Source of the DNA: Micromonospora sp. U21
GTDB taxonomy: Bacteria > Actinomycetota > Actinomycetes > Mycobacteriales > Micromonosporaceae
Reading direction: 5' to 3'
DNA: 64,000 bases
NCBI RefSeq assembly: GCF_018070045.1
Contig: NZ_JAGPYK010000001.1
Location: 1-64,000, forward strand
Shown: one piece after another, positions 17,328 to 26,692 of the stretch
Position numbering within the stretch: position 1 is the first letter of the stretch
Layout: the number at the start of each line of letters is the position of its first letter
Program-made: the position numbers and the translations under genes
The notes under the pieces: generated by a model
Databases searched by the model: none
Seen by the model: only the letters and a program-made list of their open reading frames with translations
What the model was told of the DNA's origin: nothing

Positions 17328-18023
17328 TCAGACGGCCTTCTCGAAGGCGGCCACCGCCAGCGGCGCGATCTTCGCGATCAGCGCGGTGCCGGCCGCCAGG
17401 TCACCGTTGCTCGCCGAGGCGTCGACCTCCATGACGAAGTTTCCGCGCACCAGGATCAGCGTGCACTGGTGCCGGGTCGCCTTCCCCTTCAGCCGCTCGC
17501 AGAAGGTGATCACGTCAGGGCCGTTCGGCACCGGCGGGGGCGACGGCCGCACGATCGTCGACGTGCGCCCGTCGTCGGGCACCTCGTACTCCTTGCACGT
17601 CGACAGGACGGACCGCAGCTCGTCGGCGAGCTTGCGGCCGGGCACCTTCAGGTAGCCGACCACGTACTGCCGAACCCACACGCTCTCGCCGTCCCAGAGC
17701 CGCTCCCGGTACGCGGTGCGTTTGATGTCCGACGGCAGGCTCGCCCTGCACAGGGAGATCAGCTTCCACGCCTCGGTGTTCTCGTCGGTGTACTGGGCGG
17801 TCTCCGGGTGGAAATCCGCGTCCAGGTTCAACATGGCCCCGGTGACGCGGCCGCGGACCTCGGCGGTGGAGGTTGGCTCCGGACGTGGCTTCGGCGGGGT
17901 CGGCGAGGCCGACACCGCGGGCGCGGACCAGCGGGGAGCCTCGGCGGCCTGGCTCGGCGCGCAGGCCGCCGGCACGAGCAGGAACAACGACAGCAGAGCC
18001 AGGGTGGTACGGCGGAGCGACAT
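17328..18023 (-). CDS. Putative lipoprotein of unknown function
   Basis: The first 21 residues end in LLVPAAC, a lipobox with the lipidated Cys at 21, so the protein should be anchored to the outer face of the membrane. A Pro/Thr/Ser-rich spacer (about 25-55) leads to a folded domain (about 60-231) with four Cys residues that may form two disulfides (LISLCRASL, VLSTCKEY, ITFCERL, THQCTLIL pattern). The ATG at 18023 is chosen; a GTG at 18044 would add seven residues. The general layout resembles actinobacterial sensor-like lipoproteins such as DUF3558, but I cannot confirm a family. Confidence 0.7.
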   Translation of the reverse strand: MSLRRTTLALLSLFLLVPAACAPSQAAEAPRWSAPAVSASPTPPKPRPEPTSTAEVRGRVTGAMLNLDADFHPETAQYTDENTEAWKLISLCRASLPSDIKRTAYRERLWDGESVWVRQYVVGYLKVPGRKLADELRSVLSTCKEYEVPDDGRTSTIVRPSPPPVPNGPDVITFCERLKGKATRHQCTLILVRGNFVMEVDASASNGDLAAGTALIAKIAPLAVAAFEKAV

Positions 18024-18048
18024 CGCCGGGGGCGGTCCTTTCACACGC

Positions 18049-18078
18049 GAAGAGGGGGCCCGACCGGGCCCCCTCTTC
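18049..18078. terminator. Strong hairpin terminator downstream of the aldo/keto reductase
   Basis: A perfect 14-bp stem (18049-18062 with 18065-18078) lies 27 bases beyond the stop of the reductase gene at 18105 and upstream of the lipoprotein gene. It probably separates the two transcripts. Confidence 0.75.
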
Positions 18079-18104
18079 TCAGTGCGCCGCCGCCGGCCGT
18101 CGCG

Positions 18105-18956
18105 TTACGCCGGCACGTAGGCGAAGGTGTCCGGGTTCGGGCCCTGCCGCCCGGCCTCGCCCTTGTCCAACCCGGTGATCCGCTCCATCGCCGTGTCGTC
18201 CAGCTCGAAGTCGAAGATCCGGGTGTTCTCCTCGATCCGCTTCGGGGTCGTCGACTTCGGGAAGATGATGTCGCCGCGCTGCACGTGCCAGCGGAGCACC
18301 ACCTGCGCCGGAGTCCGGCCGAGCTGCTCGGCGATGTCGATCACCGTCGGGTCGCCCAGCACCTTGCCCTGCGCGATCGGCGACCACGCCTCGGTGAGGA
18401 TGTTGTGCTCGCGGTCGTAGGCGCGGACCTCCTCGTTGCCGAAGTACGGGTGCGCCTCGATCTGGTTGACCGCCGGCACCACGTCCGCCTCGGCGGCCAG
18501 CCGCTGCAGGTGCGACACCTGGAAGTTCGACACGCCGATCGAGCGGGCCCGGCCGTCGCGCTGGAACTCCTCCAGCACCTTCCAGGTGGAGACGAAGTCG
18601 CCGTCGTACAGGGTCGGCAGCGGCCAGTGGATCAGGAACAGGTCGATGTAGTCCATCTTCAGCGCCGACAGCGTCGAGTCGAACGCCTTGCGGGCGTCGT
18701 CCGGGCGGTGGAAGGCGTTGTTCAGCTTGCTGGTCACGTAGACCGCGTCCCGGTCCAGGCCGGACACGCGTACGGCCTCGCCCACTTCGGCCTCGTTGCC
18801 GTACATCTCCGCGGTGTCGATGTGCCGGTAGCCCACCTCCAGCGCCGTGGTCACCGCCGCGACGGTGTCCTTCGGCTCGATCTGGAACACCCCGAAGCCG
18901 AGCTGCGGAATGGTCGTGCCGTCGTTCAGGCTGATGTCGGGAATCGTGTTGGCCAC
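18105..18956 (-). CDS. Aldo/keto reductase (2,5-diketo-D-gluconate reductase-like)
   Basis: The GTG at 18956 has GAAGGAG at good spacing and gives 283 residues, the usual size for AKR5-type enzymes. IDTAEMYGNE near 47 carries the catalytic Asp and Tyr, VTSKLNN near 76 the Lys, and FLIHWPLP near 108 the His. A C-terminal IFPKSTTPKRIEEN segment binds the NADPH phosphate. It would reduce small carbonyls or keto-sugars with NADPH. It is monocistronic, with a strong terminator. A second reductase of the same type is encoded at 60429. Confidence 0.93.
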   Translation of the reverse strand: MANTIPDISLNDGTTIPQLGFGVFQIEPKDTVAAVTTALEVGYRHIDTAEMYGNEAEVGEAVRVSGLDRDAVYVTSKLNNAFHRPDDARKAFDSTLSALKMDYIDLFLIHWPLPTLYDGDFVSTWKVLEEFQRDGRARSIGVSNFQVSHLQRLAAEADVVPAVNQIEAHPYFGNEEVRAYDREHNILTEAWSPIAQGKVLGDPTVIDIAEQLGRTPAQVVLRWHVQRGDIIFPKSTTPKRIEENTRIFDFELDDTAMERITGLDKGEAGRQGPNPDTFAYVPA

Positions 18957-19101
18957 TGCGGCTCCTTCGCGTCTTCGTCCGAGGCACCCGGGCGCGGAAT
19001 CACGTCCACCGGTGCCACCTGTTATCCCTACCCGAGCGGGAGGTGGATTCACCGCCGTTCCCAGGGTGACGAGCACAACGTGGCGCGCGGCCCGCTCACC
19101 C

Positions 19102-19724
19102 GGTCGTGTCGAAGAGCACCGGCCAGGGGCGTGCCGCGGGCACCGACGGGGTGCCCGGCGTGGGCGGCGCGGGCTCGGCGCCGGCCAGCACCTCGGCGGC
19201 CGTCGACGCAGCTCAGCCCCGTGAAGGGTGGGGAGGTGCTGGACTTCGGCGACCACACCGTCGAGGTGGTCGGCTCGCTGCACAGCCGCAACCCCTCGTA
19301 CTCCCTGGCCTTTCCCGGGGTGCGGGTGAACCAACCCGCGCAGCCGGCGACCATCGCGGACCTGCCGGAGGGCGACACGCTGGGCTACCTGCTGCGGGTC
19401 GACGGCGGCCCGTCGGTGTACTTCACCGGGGCCAGTGACGTCGCCGAGCGCAACCTCACCGGTCTGGCGCCGGACGTGGCCATGGTGGCCATGCAGAGCG
19501 CCACCACCACCGGCGACTACCTGCCCCGGCTGCTGGCCGGCCTGGACCACCCGAAGGTCGTGGTGCCGGTGCACTGGGACAACTTCGAGACGCGGCTGGA
19601 GAACCCGCCACCTGTCGCGCCGGCCGACCGCCTCCGGCTGGACGACCTGATCGCCGCGGTGCGCCGGATCTCGCCGCGCAGCCGGGTGCTGGTGCCCGAG
19701 TACGAGACGACGTACCACTTTTGA
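19102..19724 (+). pseudogene. Decayed metallo-beta-lactamase-fold hydrolase
   Basis: From about 19217 to the stop at 19724 an intact frame encodes the C-terminal part of an MBL-fold hydrolase (VKGGEVLDFGDHTVEVVGS, then VYFTGASD, then PVHWDNFETRLENPPP). Upstream, related sequence can be followed only by switching frame: AAGTDGVPGVGGAGS in one frame, GQHLGG in another, then back to AAQLSPVKGG. The N-terminal HxHxDH metal-binding motif is absent and no start codon or ribosome site precedes the fragment. It is therefore a 5'-truncated gene with at least two frameshifts. The C-terminal half alone could not bind zinc. Confidence 0.75.
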
Positions 19725-19735
19725 CCGGCCCGGGT

Positions 19736-19764
19736 GGGGGACGCGCCGGACCGGCGCGACCCCC
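19736..19764. terminator. Hairpin between the MBL pseudogene and the DUF1697 gene
   Basis: GGGGGACGCGCCGG (19736-19749) pairs with 19751-19764 with one mismatch. It lies between convergent reading frames. Confidence 0.5.
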
Positions 19765-19770
19765 GCCGGG

Positions 19771-20310
19771 TCAGCCGGCGGCCAGCTCGGCGAGAGCGCG
19801 CACCGACTTCCAGTTCCGGGTCGTGGCCGCCACGGCCAGCTTCTTCTCCAGGTACGCGTTGGTGAACGTCGACCGCCCGTAGCCACCGTCGGGGTAGTGC
19901 AGGTAGACCTCCCGGCCGGTCACCGTGAACGCCACGTTCTCGCCGCCGGGCACGGTCAGCGCGTCCACGGTGGACCGCTTCGGGGCGGTGGCGAGGAAGG
20001 CCACCAGCAGCCTCGTCGGGTCGTCCTCGCGCTCGGCGTACGGGTTGCCGCCGGCCACCGCCGCCAGCTCCCGGGCGCTGCGCACCAGCACCGGCACGGT
20101 CAGCCCCAGCTCGTCGGCGAGCGCCCGCTCGATCCCGGCGGACAGCCGCCCGGCGTCGCGCACGCTGCTGCCGAACACCACGTTGCCGCTCTGCAGGTAC
20201 GTCTTGGCGTCGTCGTGCCCGAGGTCGGTGACGAGCCGGCGCAGGTCGGCCATCGCGAGCCGGGTGGAGCCGACGTTGACCCCGCGCAGCAGGGCGACGT
20301 ACCGGGTCAT
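19771..20310 (-). CDS. DUF1697 family protein
   Basis: The 179 residues carry the DUF1697 hallmarks: YVALLRGVNVGSTRLAMADLR at the N-terminus (split here as RGVNVG plus M-x-LR), TYLQSGNVVF (about 37-46) and a C-terminal TNAYLEKKLAVAATTRNW segment. The family is widespread and cytoplasmic with no established role; the fold includes tandem alpha/beta repeats. It is transcribed alone, upstream of a response regulator on the same strand. Confidence 0.9.
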   Translation of the reverse strand: MTRYVALLRGVNVGSTRLAMADLRRLVTDLGHDDAKTYLQSGNVVFGSSVRDAGRLSAGIERALADELGLTVPVLVRSARELAAVAGGNPYAEREDDPTRLLVAFLATAPKRSTVDALTVPGGENVAFTVTGREVYLHYPDGGYGRSTFTNAYLEKKLAVAATTRNWKSVRALAELAAG

Positions 20311-20341
20311 GCGGTCCTCCTCCGTTGCCGGGCCGACCTGG

Positions 20342-21025
20342 TCAGCGTAGGCCGGCCGGCCCCAGACCGCCGGGACCCACCAGGCCCGTCTCGTAGGCGA
20401 CGATGACGAGTTGCGCGCGGTCGCGCACCGCCAGCTTGGTCAGCAGCCGCCCGACGTGTGTCTTCACGGTGGCCGGGCTGAGGTTGAGGTGCGCGGCCAG
20501 TTCGGCGTTGGACAGGCCCCGGGCGATCAGCGCGAGCACCTCCCGTTCCCGTTCGGTCACCCCGTCCAGCCGGCGCGGCAGCGGCCGGGCCGGCTCCGGG
20601 CGTCGGGCGAACTCGTCGATCAGCCGGCGGGTCACCGTCGGCGCGAGCAGCCCCTCACCGGCGGCCACCACCCGGATACCGGTCAGCAGCTCCGCCGGTG
20701 GGGTGTCCTTGAGCAGGAAGCCGCTGGCCCCGGCCCGGATCGCGCCGTAGACGTACTCGTCGAGGTCGAAGGTGGTCAGGATGAGCACCCGGGTGGCCGC
20801 CGTCGCCGGGTCGGCGCAGATCCGTCGGGTCGCCTCGATGCCGTCCATCTCCGGCATGCGTACGTCCATCAGCACCACGTCCGGCCGATGCTCGGCGGTC
20901 AGCGCGACGGCTTCCACGCCGGTGCCCGCCTCACCGACCGTGGTGCAGTCGGGGGCCAGGTCGACCAGCAGCCGGAAGCTGCCGCGCAGCAGCGCCTGGT
21001 CGTCGGCGATCAGGACCCGGATCAC
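20342..21025 (-). CDS. NarL/LuxR-type response regulator
   Basis: The 227 residues combine a receiver domain (phospho-acceptor D54 in VLMDVRMPEMDG, conserved acidic pair at 8-9, Lys near 104) and a LuxR-type HTH (about 160-215; LIARGLSNAELAAHLNLSPATVKTHV in two pieces). The GTG start at 21025 overlaps the kinase stop (GTGA), so kinase and regulator are translationally coupled. The divergent ABC transporter genes are the obvious candidate targets. Confidence 0.94.
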   Translation of the reverse strand: MIRVLIADDQALLRGSFRLLVDLAPDCTTVGEAGTGVEAVALTAEHRPDVVLMDVRMPEMDGIEATRRICADPATAATRVLILTTFDLDEYVYGAIRAGASGFLLKDTPPAELLTGIRVVAAGEGLLAPTVTRRLIDEFARRPEPARPLPRRLDGVTEREREVLALIARGLSNAELAAHLNLSPATVKTHVGRLLTKLAVRDRAQLVIVAYETGLVGPGGLGPAGLR

Positions 21026-22179
21026 GCGGTGACCCGGTACGGCAGGCGCGCCGCCACCGCGAAACCCCCGCCGGCGCGTGGCCCGGCGCGGAAGTCCCCA
21101 CCGTGCACCGCCACCCGCTCGCGCATGCCGACGAGGCCGTGACCCTCCCCGATCACCTCGACCGGGCGCTGGCCGTCGTCGATCACCTCCACCCGTACCT
21201 CACCGGAGGTGACGGTCACCGTCGCCCGGCAGGCGGCGGGTGCCGCGTGCTTCACCACGTTGGTCACCGCCTCCTGCACGATCCGGTACACGGTGAGGCC
21301 CACCGACTCCGGCACCGCGCCGTCCGGTGCCTCGCGCCGGATGTCGAGCCGGACGTCGACGCCGCCGATGGTCGCCCGCTCGGCGAGGCCGCGCAGCTCG
21401 TCCAACCCGGGCGCCGGCGCGTACGGGGCTTCCTCGCGCAGCACGCCGAGCACCCGGCGGATGTCGGTCAGCGCGGTCCGGCCGGTCTCCTCGATCACCC
21501 GCAGCGCGGCGCCGGCCTCGCGCGGGTCCGCCTCGGCGACGTGGTTGGCGACGGCCGCCTTCACCACGATGAGACTCAACGTGTGCGCCACCACGTCGTG
21601 CAGCTCCCGGGCCACCCGCAGCCGCTCCTCGGTGGCGGCCTGGCGGATCAGGTGCTCGCCCTGCCGGGCGGCGAGAGCGCGTCGCTCCCGGATCGACCAG
21701 CCGAGCACCCAGGCCGGCGCGATCATGACGGCGGCGTAGCCGACCGCGCCGGTCCGCGACCAGAGGTCACCGGCGGTCATCGCCAGCCCGACGCTGACCA
21801 CGGCGAGACAACCGCCGGCGCAGAGCACCGACCGCCGCACGGGAATCGACACGGCCACCGTGTAGAAGGACAGCCCGATGGCGACCGCCGGCGCGGCGGC
21901 GGCGAAGTTGGGGATCACCCCGGTGACCAGCGTGGCGGTGGTGACGCAACTGATCACGACGGCCACCGCGACCGGCCACCGTCGGCGAACCGCCAACGGC
22001 AGCCCGATGGCCAGCCCAACCAGCACGGACACCCAGGCCGGTTCGCGTACGCCTCCGTGCAGCGGCGACTCCAGCGCCGCGTACGCGCAGAGCATCGCGC
22101 CGACCACCAGGGCCAGCACGACGTCCACGATGTACAGATCCAGCGGCCGCAGCCGCCGGGTCAGCAGGAGAGCGGTCAC
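21022..22179 (-). CDS. Sensor histidine kinase (HisKA_3/NarX type)
   Basis: I use the GTG at 22179, whose product begins with the short basic segment before the first membrane helix; an ATG at 22233 is an alternative. The 385 residues have four or five membrane helices (about 10-145), then a HisKA_3 dimerisation domain (RVARELHDVVAHTLSL, phospho-acceptor His near 190) and a HATPase domain with an N-box near VTNVVKHAA and a G-box GHGLVGMRERV. It phosphorylates the coupled response regulator. The signal is probably membrane-perturbing, in view of the divergent FtsX-type transporter. Confidence 0.92.
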   Translation of the reverse strand: MTALLLTRRLRPLDLYIVDVVLALVVGAMLCAYAALESPLHGGVREPAWVSVLVGLAIGLPLAVRRRWPVAVAVVISCVTTATLVTGVIPNFAAAAPAVAIGLSFYTVAVSIPVRRSVLCAGGCLAVVSVGLAMTAGDLWSRTGAVGYAAVMIAPAWVLGWSIRERRALAARQGEHLIRQAATEERLRVARELHDVVAHTLSLIVVKAAVANHVAEADPREAGAALRVIEETGRTALTDIRRVLGVLREEAPYAPAPGLDELRGLAERATIGGVDVRLDIRREAPDGAVPESVGLTVYRIVQEAVTNVVKHAAPAACRATVTVTSGEVRVEVIDDGQRPVEVIGEGHGLVGMRERVAVHGGDFRAGPRAGGGFAVAARLPYRVTA

Positions 22180-22348
22180 CTGACAGACGGTATCGGCTGG
22201 CCGGGGCCTGCGCGTCCACCCGTGGGCCGTCATCCTCGGGAACGACGCCCGGTCCCCTTCCGAGTCACGGCTCCGCCCGGAGCAGGGCCGGAAAGTGACC
22301 GCGCCGGTACGACGCGCGGCAGGCCCTGCGACCGGCACCGTGGCGGTC

Positions 22349-23134
22349 ATGACCACAGACACGGTGACCCTGACAGGGCTGCGCGCGGTGTACGGCACCG
22401 GAACCCGCCGGGTGACGGCGCTCGACGGTGTGACGACCAGCTTCGCGGGCGGCACGTTCACGGCCGTGATGGGCCCGTCGGGCTCCGGGAAGTCGACGCT
22501 GCTGCACTGCGCGGCGGGGCTGGACCGCCCGGCCGGGGGGACCGTCACGATCGACGGCAACCGCCTCGACGATCTGGGCGAGGACGAGCTGACCCGCCTG
22601 CGGCGCGACCGGATCGGTTTCGTCTTCCAGGCGTTCAACCTGGTGTCCACGCTGACCGCGGCGCAGAATGTCGAGCTGCCGCTGCGCCTCGCCGGCCGCC
22701 GCCCACCGGCCTCCGACGTCGCCGCCGCGCTGGCCGCCGTCGGGCTGGCCGACCGGGCTCGGCACCGGCCGAGTGAACTGTCCGGCGGCGAGCAGCAGCG
22801 GGTCGCCCTGGCCCGGGCGTTGATTACCCGGCCGGCGGTGGTCTTCGCCGACGAGCCGACCGGCGCGCTGGACAGCGCCGCGTCCCGGCAGGTGCTGCGG
22901 CTGCTGCGGGCGCTCGTCGACGACCACGGCCAGACGGTCGTGATGGTGACCCACGATCCCACCGCCGCCGCGTACGCCGATCGGGTCCTCCTGCTCGCCG
23001 ACGGCCGCCTGGCGGACGAGTTCACCGACGGGATCACCCCCGCGGCCATCGCCGCGCGGATCGCCGAGCAGGCGACGGATCCGGCGGGCGGGTCCCGCCC
23101 GCCGGCGCACGTGGCGGGGGAGTCGTCGTGCTGA
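22349..23134 (+). CDS. MacB/LolD-type ABC transporter ATP-binding protein
   Basis: From the ATG at 22349 the 261 residues have Walker A GPSGSGKST (near 43), the Q-loop FVFQAFNLV, signature LSGGEQQR, Walker B VVFADEPTGALD and H-loop MVTHDP. This is the LolD/MacB group that pairs with FtsX-like permeases. The next gene starts inside its last codons (7-base overlap) and encodes such a permease. The divergent two-component system probably controls both. Role inferred: antibiotic-peptide or lipid extrusion. Confidence 0.93.
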   Translation: MTTDTVTLTGLRAVYGTGTRRVTALDGVTTSFAGGTFTAVMGPSGSGKSTLLHCAAGLDRPAGGTVTIDGNRLDDLGEDELTRLRRDRIGFVFQAFNLVSTLTAAQNVELPLRLAGRRPPASDVAAALAAVGLADRARHRPSELSGGEQQRVALARALITRPAVVFADEPTGALDSAASRQVLRLLRALVDDHGQTVVMVTHDPTAAAYADRVLLLADGRLADEFTDGITPAAIAARIAEQATDPAGGSRPPAHVAGESSC

Positions 23135-25566
23135 GCGTGCGGCGATCCGCCGGCGCGTTCGTGGCCGTCGCCATCGGGGTCGCGCTGGTCACGGCGGCCA
23201 CCCTGCTGCTGGTTTCTGGGCGACCACAGGTGCCGGACCGGCTGGCGCAGGCGACAGTCGTGGTGCAGAGCCCCGAGGCGGGTGCGGCCGACTCGTTCGC
23301 GCCGACCCGGCCCTGGTCGGCCATTAGGGCGGCGGAACTCGTCGAGCGGTTGGCCGGCCTGCCCGGCGTCGATGCGGCGGTGCCGGACCGCGCCTTCTAC
23401 GCCCAGCCGCTCGTCGACGGCCGACCACGGGCCGCCGACGGCCAACGGGAGGACGCCCACCAGGGGCACGGGTGGGCCAGCGCCCGGCTGGGTGGACTGC
23501 GCCTGACGGCCGGCGAGCCACCCCGTCGTGCGGGTGAGGCGGTCGTCGACCGCGTGCTCGGGCTGCGTCCCGGCGCGCCGGTCACCGTGCTGACGGCGGC
23601 GGGCCCGGAGCCGTACACGGTCACCGGTCTGGTGGACGCGCCGGGCGTCCACGTCGCCGACGAGGTCGCCGCCGCGCTCGCGCCGGGTGTCCGGGCCATC
23701 GGTCTGGTGCTCGACCCGGGCGCCGATCCGGAGCGGGTGGCCGCAGCGGCGCGCGGCGTCGTCGGCGGCGACGGAAGGGTGCACACCGGCGACGGACGGG
23801 GCGCGTTGGAGCCCCGGGGCGATGCGCGCACACGCTGGATCGGGATGCAGGTGCTGACCGCCACGGCCGCCCTCGCCGGGTTCGTCACGGTCTTCGTGGT
23901 CGCCTCCACCTTCGCGTTCACCGTCGCGCAGCGTCGGCGTGAGCTGGGTCTGCTGCGCGCCGTCGGCGCCACCCCCCGCCAGGTGCGCCGCATGGTGTAC
24001 GCGGAGGCGCTCGCCGTCGGCTTCGCCGCAGGGCTCGTCGGCCTGCTGGTCGGCGCGGCGCTCGCCCCGGCGTTGGGCCGGCTGCTGGTCGACGTCGGGT
24101 TCGAGCCGGCGACCTTCCGGGTCCGGTACGCCCTCTGGCCGCTCGTCGTCGCGCTCGCCGCCGGGCCGGTGATCGCGCTGCTGGCCGTCTGGTCGGCGTC
24201 GCGGCGGGCGGCGCGGGTCCGGCCGCTGGAGGCGTTGCGCGAGGCGGTGGTGGAGCAGCGCCCGATCGGGCGGCTGCGCGCCGTCACCGGGACGCTCCTC
24301 GTGGCGGCCGGGGCGGCCCTCGGCCTCGCCACCGCGACCTCCGACGACGCCCGGGACGGCGCCACGTTCGCCCTCTACGCGGTGATGGCCCTGGTCGCCG
24401 GCGCCACCGTGCTCGCCCCGGCGGTCGTCGGGCCGGTGGTGCGGCTGCTGCGTTCCCCGGTGCGTCGGCGCGGCGGAGCGATCGGGCTGCTGGTCCGGTC
24501 CGGGGCGCTGACCGCGACCCGGCGAACCGCGTCGATCGCCGCGCCGGTGCTGCTCACGGTCGCCTTCGCGGTGCTGGTGGCCGGGATGGTGCAAACCTCC
24601 ACCGCGGCGTACGCGGTGGGACGGGCGGACCGGGTGAACGCCGGCTGGGTCGTCGCACCCGACGGGGCGCCCGGCCTGTCGGACCGGGCCGTCGCGGCGA
24701 CACCCGGCACGGCACTCCTGCCGACCACGGTGTTCGTTCCCGAATCCGCCCCGGCGGCGGCGATCCGGCCACTGACCGCGCTCGGCGTCGACCCGGTGGC
24801 CTTCGCCGCGGCGAACCGGGTGCTCACCGTCGTCGCCGGCTCGCTGGACGACCTGGTCGGCGACGACACGGTGGTGCTCACCGCCTCGGCGGTGCCAACG
24901 GCCGGATTGCCGTCGCAGCCGTACCCGGTGGTCTTCGCCGACGGGGAGCGGGTATCGCTGCGCGTCGTCGCCGTCGTCACCGACGGCTCGATCCCCGGCG
25001 ACCTGCTCCTGCCCCGGGCCGCGGTCCGGGCGCACGATCCCTCGGCGTTGACCTCCGCGGTGTACGTCCGGGACCGGATCGATCCGCCGGTCGGGGCGCG
25101 GGTCGTCGACGTCACCGCCTGGGGGGCGGAGGCGGACCGCGCCGAGGACCGCCTGGTCTGGCTGTGCACGCTGCTGCTGATCGTGGTGTCGGCCGGCTAC
25201 GGGGCCATCGCGGTGGTCAACACGCTGCTGCTGGCTGCCGCCGGACGGGCCGCCGACCTGCGGCTGATCCGGCTGGCCGGCGCGACCCGGCGGCAGGTCC
25301 TCTGGCTGGTCACGGCCGAGTCCGCCCTGGTGGTGCTGATCGGCGCGGCGCTCGGCGGGAGCGTGGCGTTCGCCGGTCTGCTGAGCATCCGCGCCGGCCT
25401 CGCCGAGCAGGTCGGCGCGCCGGTCGACCTCGTCGTGCCGTGGACGGTGGTCAGCGGCGTCGTGGGCCTCTGCCTGCTGCTCGCGGTGGTGGCGAGCGTG
25501 GTGCCGACGTGGCGGTTGCTGCGCCACCGTCCCGGCCGGTCGCCGGTCGGCACCGCCGCCGGGTGA
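23128..25566 (+). CDS. FtsX-like ABC transporter permease
   Basis: The GTG at 23128 has GGGGGAG upstream. The 812 residues contain an N-terminal helix, a large extracytoplasmic region (about 35-230) and two FtsX domains of three to four helices each (first near 240-370 with RRRELGLLRAVGATPRQVRRM; second near 690-800 with DLRLIRLAGATRRQVLWL), separated by a second external region. This is the ten-helix arrangement of actinobacterial permeases that export peptides or lipids. It is co-translated with its ATPase. Confidence 0.92.
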   Translation: MLSVRRSAGAFVAVAIGVALVTAATLLLVSGRPQVPDRLAQATVVVQSPEAGAADSFAPTRPWSAIRAAELVERLAGLPGVDAAVPDRAFYAQPLVDGRPRAADGQREDAHQGHGWASARLGGLRLTAGEPPRRAGEAVVDRVLGLRPGAPVTVLTAAGPEPYTVTGLVDAPGVHVADEVAAALAPGVRAIGLVLDPGADPERVAAAARGVVGGDGRVHTGDGRGALEPRGDARTRWIGMQVLTATAALAGFVTVFVVASTFAFTVAQRRRELGLLRAVGATPRQVRRMVYAEALAVGFAAGLVGLLVGAALAPALGRLLVDVGFEPATFRVRYALWPLVVALAAGPVIALLAVWSASRRAARVRPLEALREAVVEQRPIGRLRAVTGTLLVAAGAALGLATATSDDARDGATFALYAVMALVAGATVLAPAVVGPVVRLLRSPVRRRGGAIGLLVRSGALTATRRTASIAAPVLLTVAFAVLVAGMVQTSTAAYAVGRADRVNAGWVVAPDGAPGLSDRAVAATPGTALLPTTVFVPESAPAAAIRPLTALGVDPVAFAAANRVLTVVAGSLDDLVGDDTVVLTASAVPTAGLPSQPYPVVFADGERVSLRVVAVVTDGSIPGDLLLPRAAVRAHDPSALTSAVYVRDRIDPPVGARVVDVTAWGAEADRAEDRLVWLCTLLLIVVSAGYGAIAVVNTLLLAAAGRAADLRLIRLAGATRRQVLWLVTAESALVVLIGAALGGSVAFAGLLSIRAGLAEQVGAPVDLVVPWTVVSGVVGLCLLLAVVASVVPTWRLLRHRPGRSPVGTAAG

Positions 25567-25621
25567 CCCCGTCCCGGGCCGGGGGGCGTCGAGGTGGGCG
25601 CCGGGCCGCTACCCTCCGCGG

Positions 25622-26692
25622 ATGCGATCCGCGCGCCCGGTCGGGCTGCTCCTCTCCGCCGCCGCCGCCGTGCTGCTCTGGGCGATCGGCATGACGGTGC
25701 TGCAACCGCTCACCGAGCCGGTCGGCCCCTGGTCCGAACGGCTGCCGGGCAACAACGCCTACTGGGCACGGGACCTGCGGTTCGCGGCGATCGTCGCGGT
25801 GGTGCTCGGGCTGGTGCTGGCCGGCCGCGGTCGCCTGCGGTGGACCGGACCGGCGGTGCTGCTCGGCGGTCTCTGGACCGCCGCCGACGTGGCGATCGAC
25901 CGGGCCGACCCGACCGGTACCGGGTGGACCGTGCTGCTCACCGCCGGCGGGTGCGCGACGCTCGGCGTGCTGGTGGCTGCCCTGTGGTGGCGGGAGCGCG
26001 GCGCACCCCCGGCCGGTACGGACCGGTGGGCGCTGACCGGCGCGGCCTGCGTGGCCGGGGTGCTGACGATGGTGGCCACCGGCATCGAGTCACCGACCGA
26101 CCGGGAGCCGGAGCTGAACCCGGCGGCCTTCGCCACCGGCGTGCTGCTGGTCGCCCTGACCATCGGCGCCGCCCTGGCGGCGGCCCCGTCCCGCACCCGG
26201 GCCCGTTGCGTGCTGGCGGCCGGGCTCGGCGTGGCGGCCGTGTCCGGCGTCGGACTGATCCGGACGATCCCGCCCGGCCCGCGGGCCCTGCCGGAGCTGG
26301 CCCTCGGGGCGGTGCTGCTCACCGGGGTCACCCTGTTGGCGTGGGACTGGCCGGGTGGGCGGCCGGCGTGGCGGCGTCACGCGGTGGCCGCCCTCGCCGC
26401 GCTGGTGGGGCCGACGGTGTTGGTGCTGGTGGTGGCCATCGTCATGATCGTGCTGCTGCCGATCGGCGCGATGTTCACGGCGCTGGCCGGCAACAGCCCG
26501 ATCAACGCGGCCGACTCCGACGTGCTGGTATCGCTGATCGGGTTGCTCGCCGGGCTCGGGATGGGGTTGCTGCTGGCGTGGCCGCCCGCGCTCGGCTACC
26601 GTCCTGACCCGTCGTCCCCGCCCGGGCCGGTCGCTCCGGAGGGGCCGGACGGGCCCGCCGGTCGGCGGCCGGCGAGCGCGGAGCGCCGGTAA
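25622..26692 (+). CDS. Polytopic membrane protein of unknown function
   Basis: The 356 residues have about nine hydrophobic segments, starting with VGLLLSAAAAVLLWAIGM, and short polar loops. The last 40 residues are Pro/Gly/Arg-rich and cytoplasmic or disordered. No transporter or enzyme signature is seen. It lies 55 bases after the permease gene on the same strand and may be the last gene of that operon. Its 3' end overlaps the convergent amino-acid permease gene by 97 bases. Confidence 0.75.
   Translation: MRSARPVGLLLSAAAAVLLWAIGMTVLQPLTEPVGPWSERLPGNNAYWARDLRFAAIVAVVLGLVLAGRGRLRWTGPAVLLGGLWTAADVAIDRADPTGTGWTVLLTAGGCATLGVLVAALWWRERGAPPAGTDRWALTGAACVAGVLTMVATGIESPTDREPELNPAAFATGVLLVALTIGAALAAAPSRTRARCVLAAGLGVAAVSGVGLIRTIPPGPRALPELALGAVLLTGVTLLAWDWPGGRPAWRRHAVAALAALVGPTVLVLVVAIVMIVLLPIGAMFTALAGNSPINAADSDVLVSLIGLLAGLGMGLLLAWPPALGYRPDPSSPPGPVAPEGPDGPAGRRPASAERR

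Noticed and set aside
17469..19724. A 751-codon plus-strand frame spanning the lipoprotein and aldo/keto reductase genes
   Set aside because: It is antisense to two well-supported genes. Only the last about 170 codons resemble a protein family (the MBL remnant).
21022..25527. A 1501-codon open frame on the minus strand covering the transporter genes
   Set aside because: Only its last 385 codons encode the histidine kinase. The rest is the antisense of the ABC transporter genes, with low-complexity Arg/Pro/Gly sequence typical of open frames in high-GC DNA.
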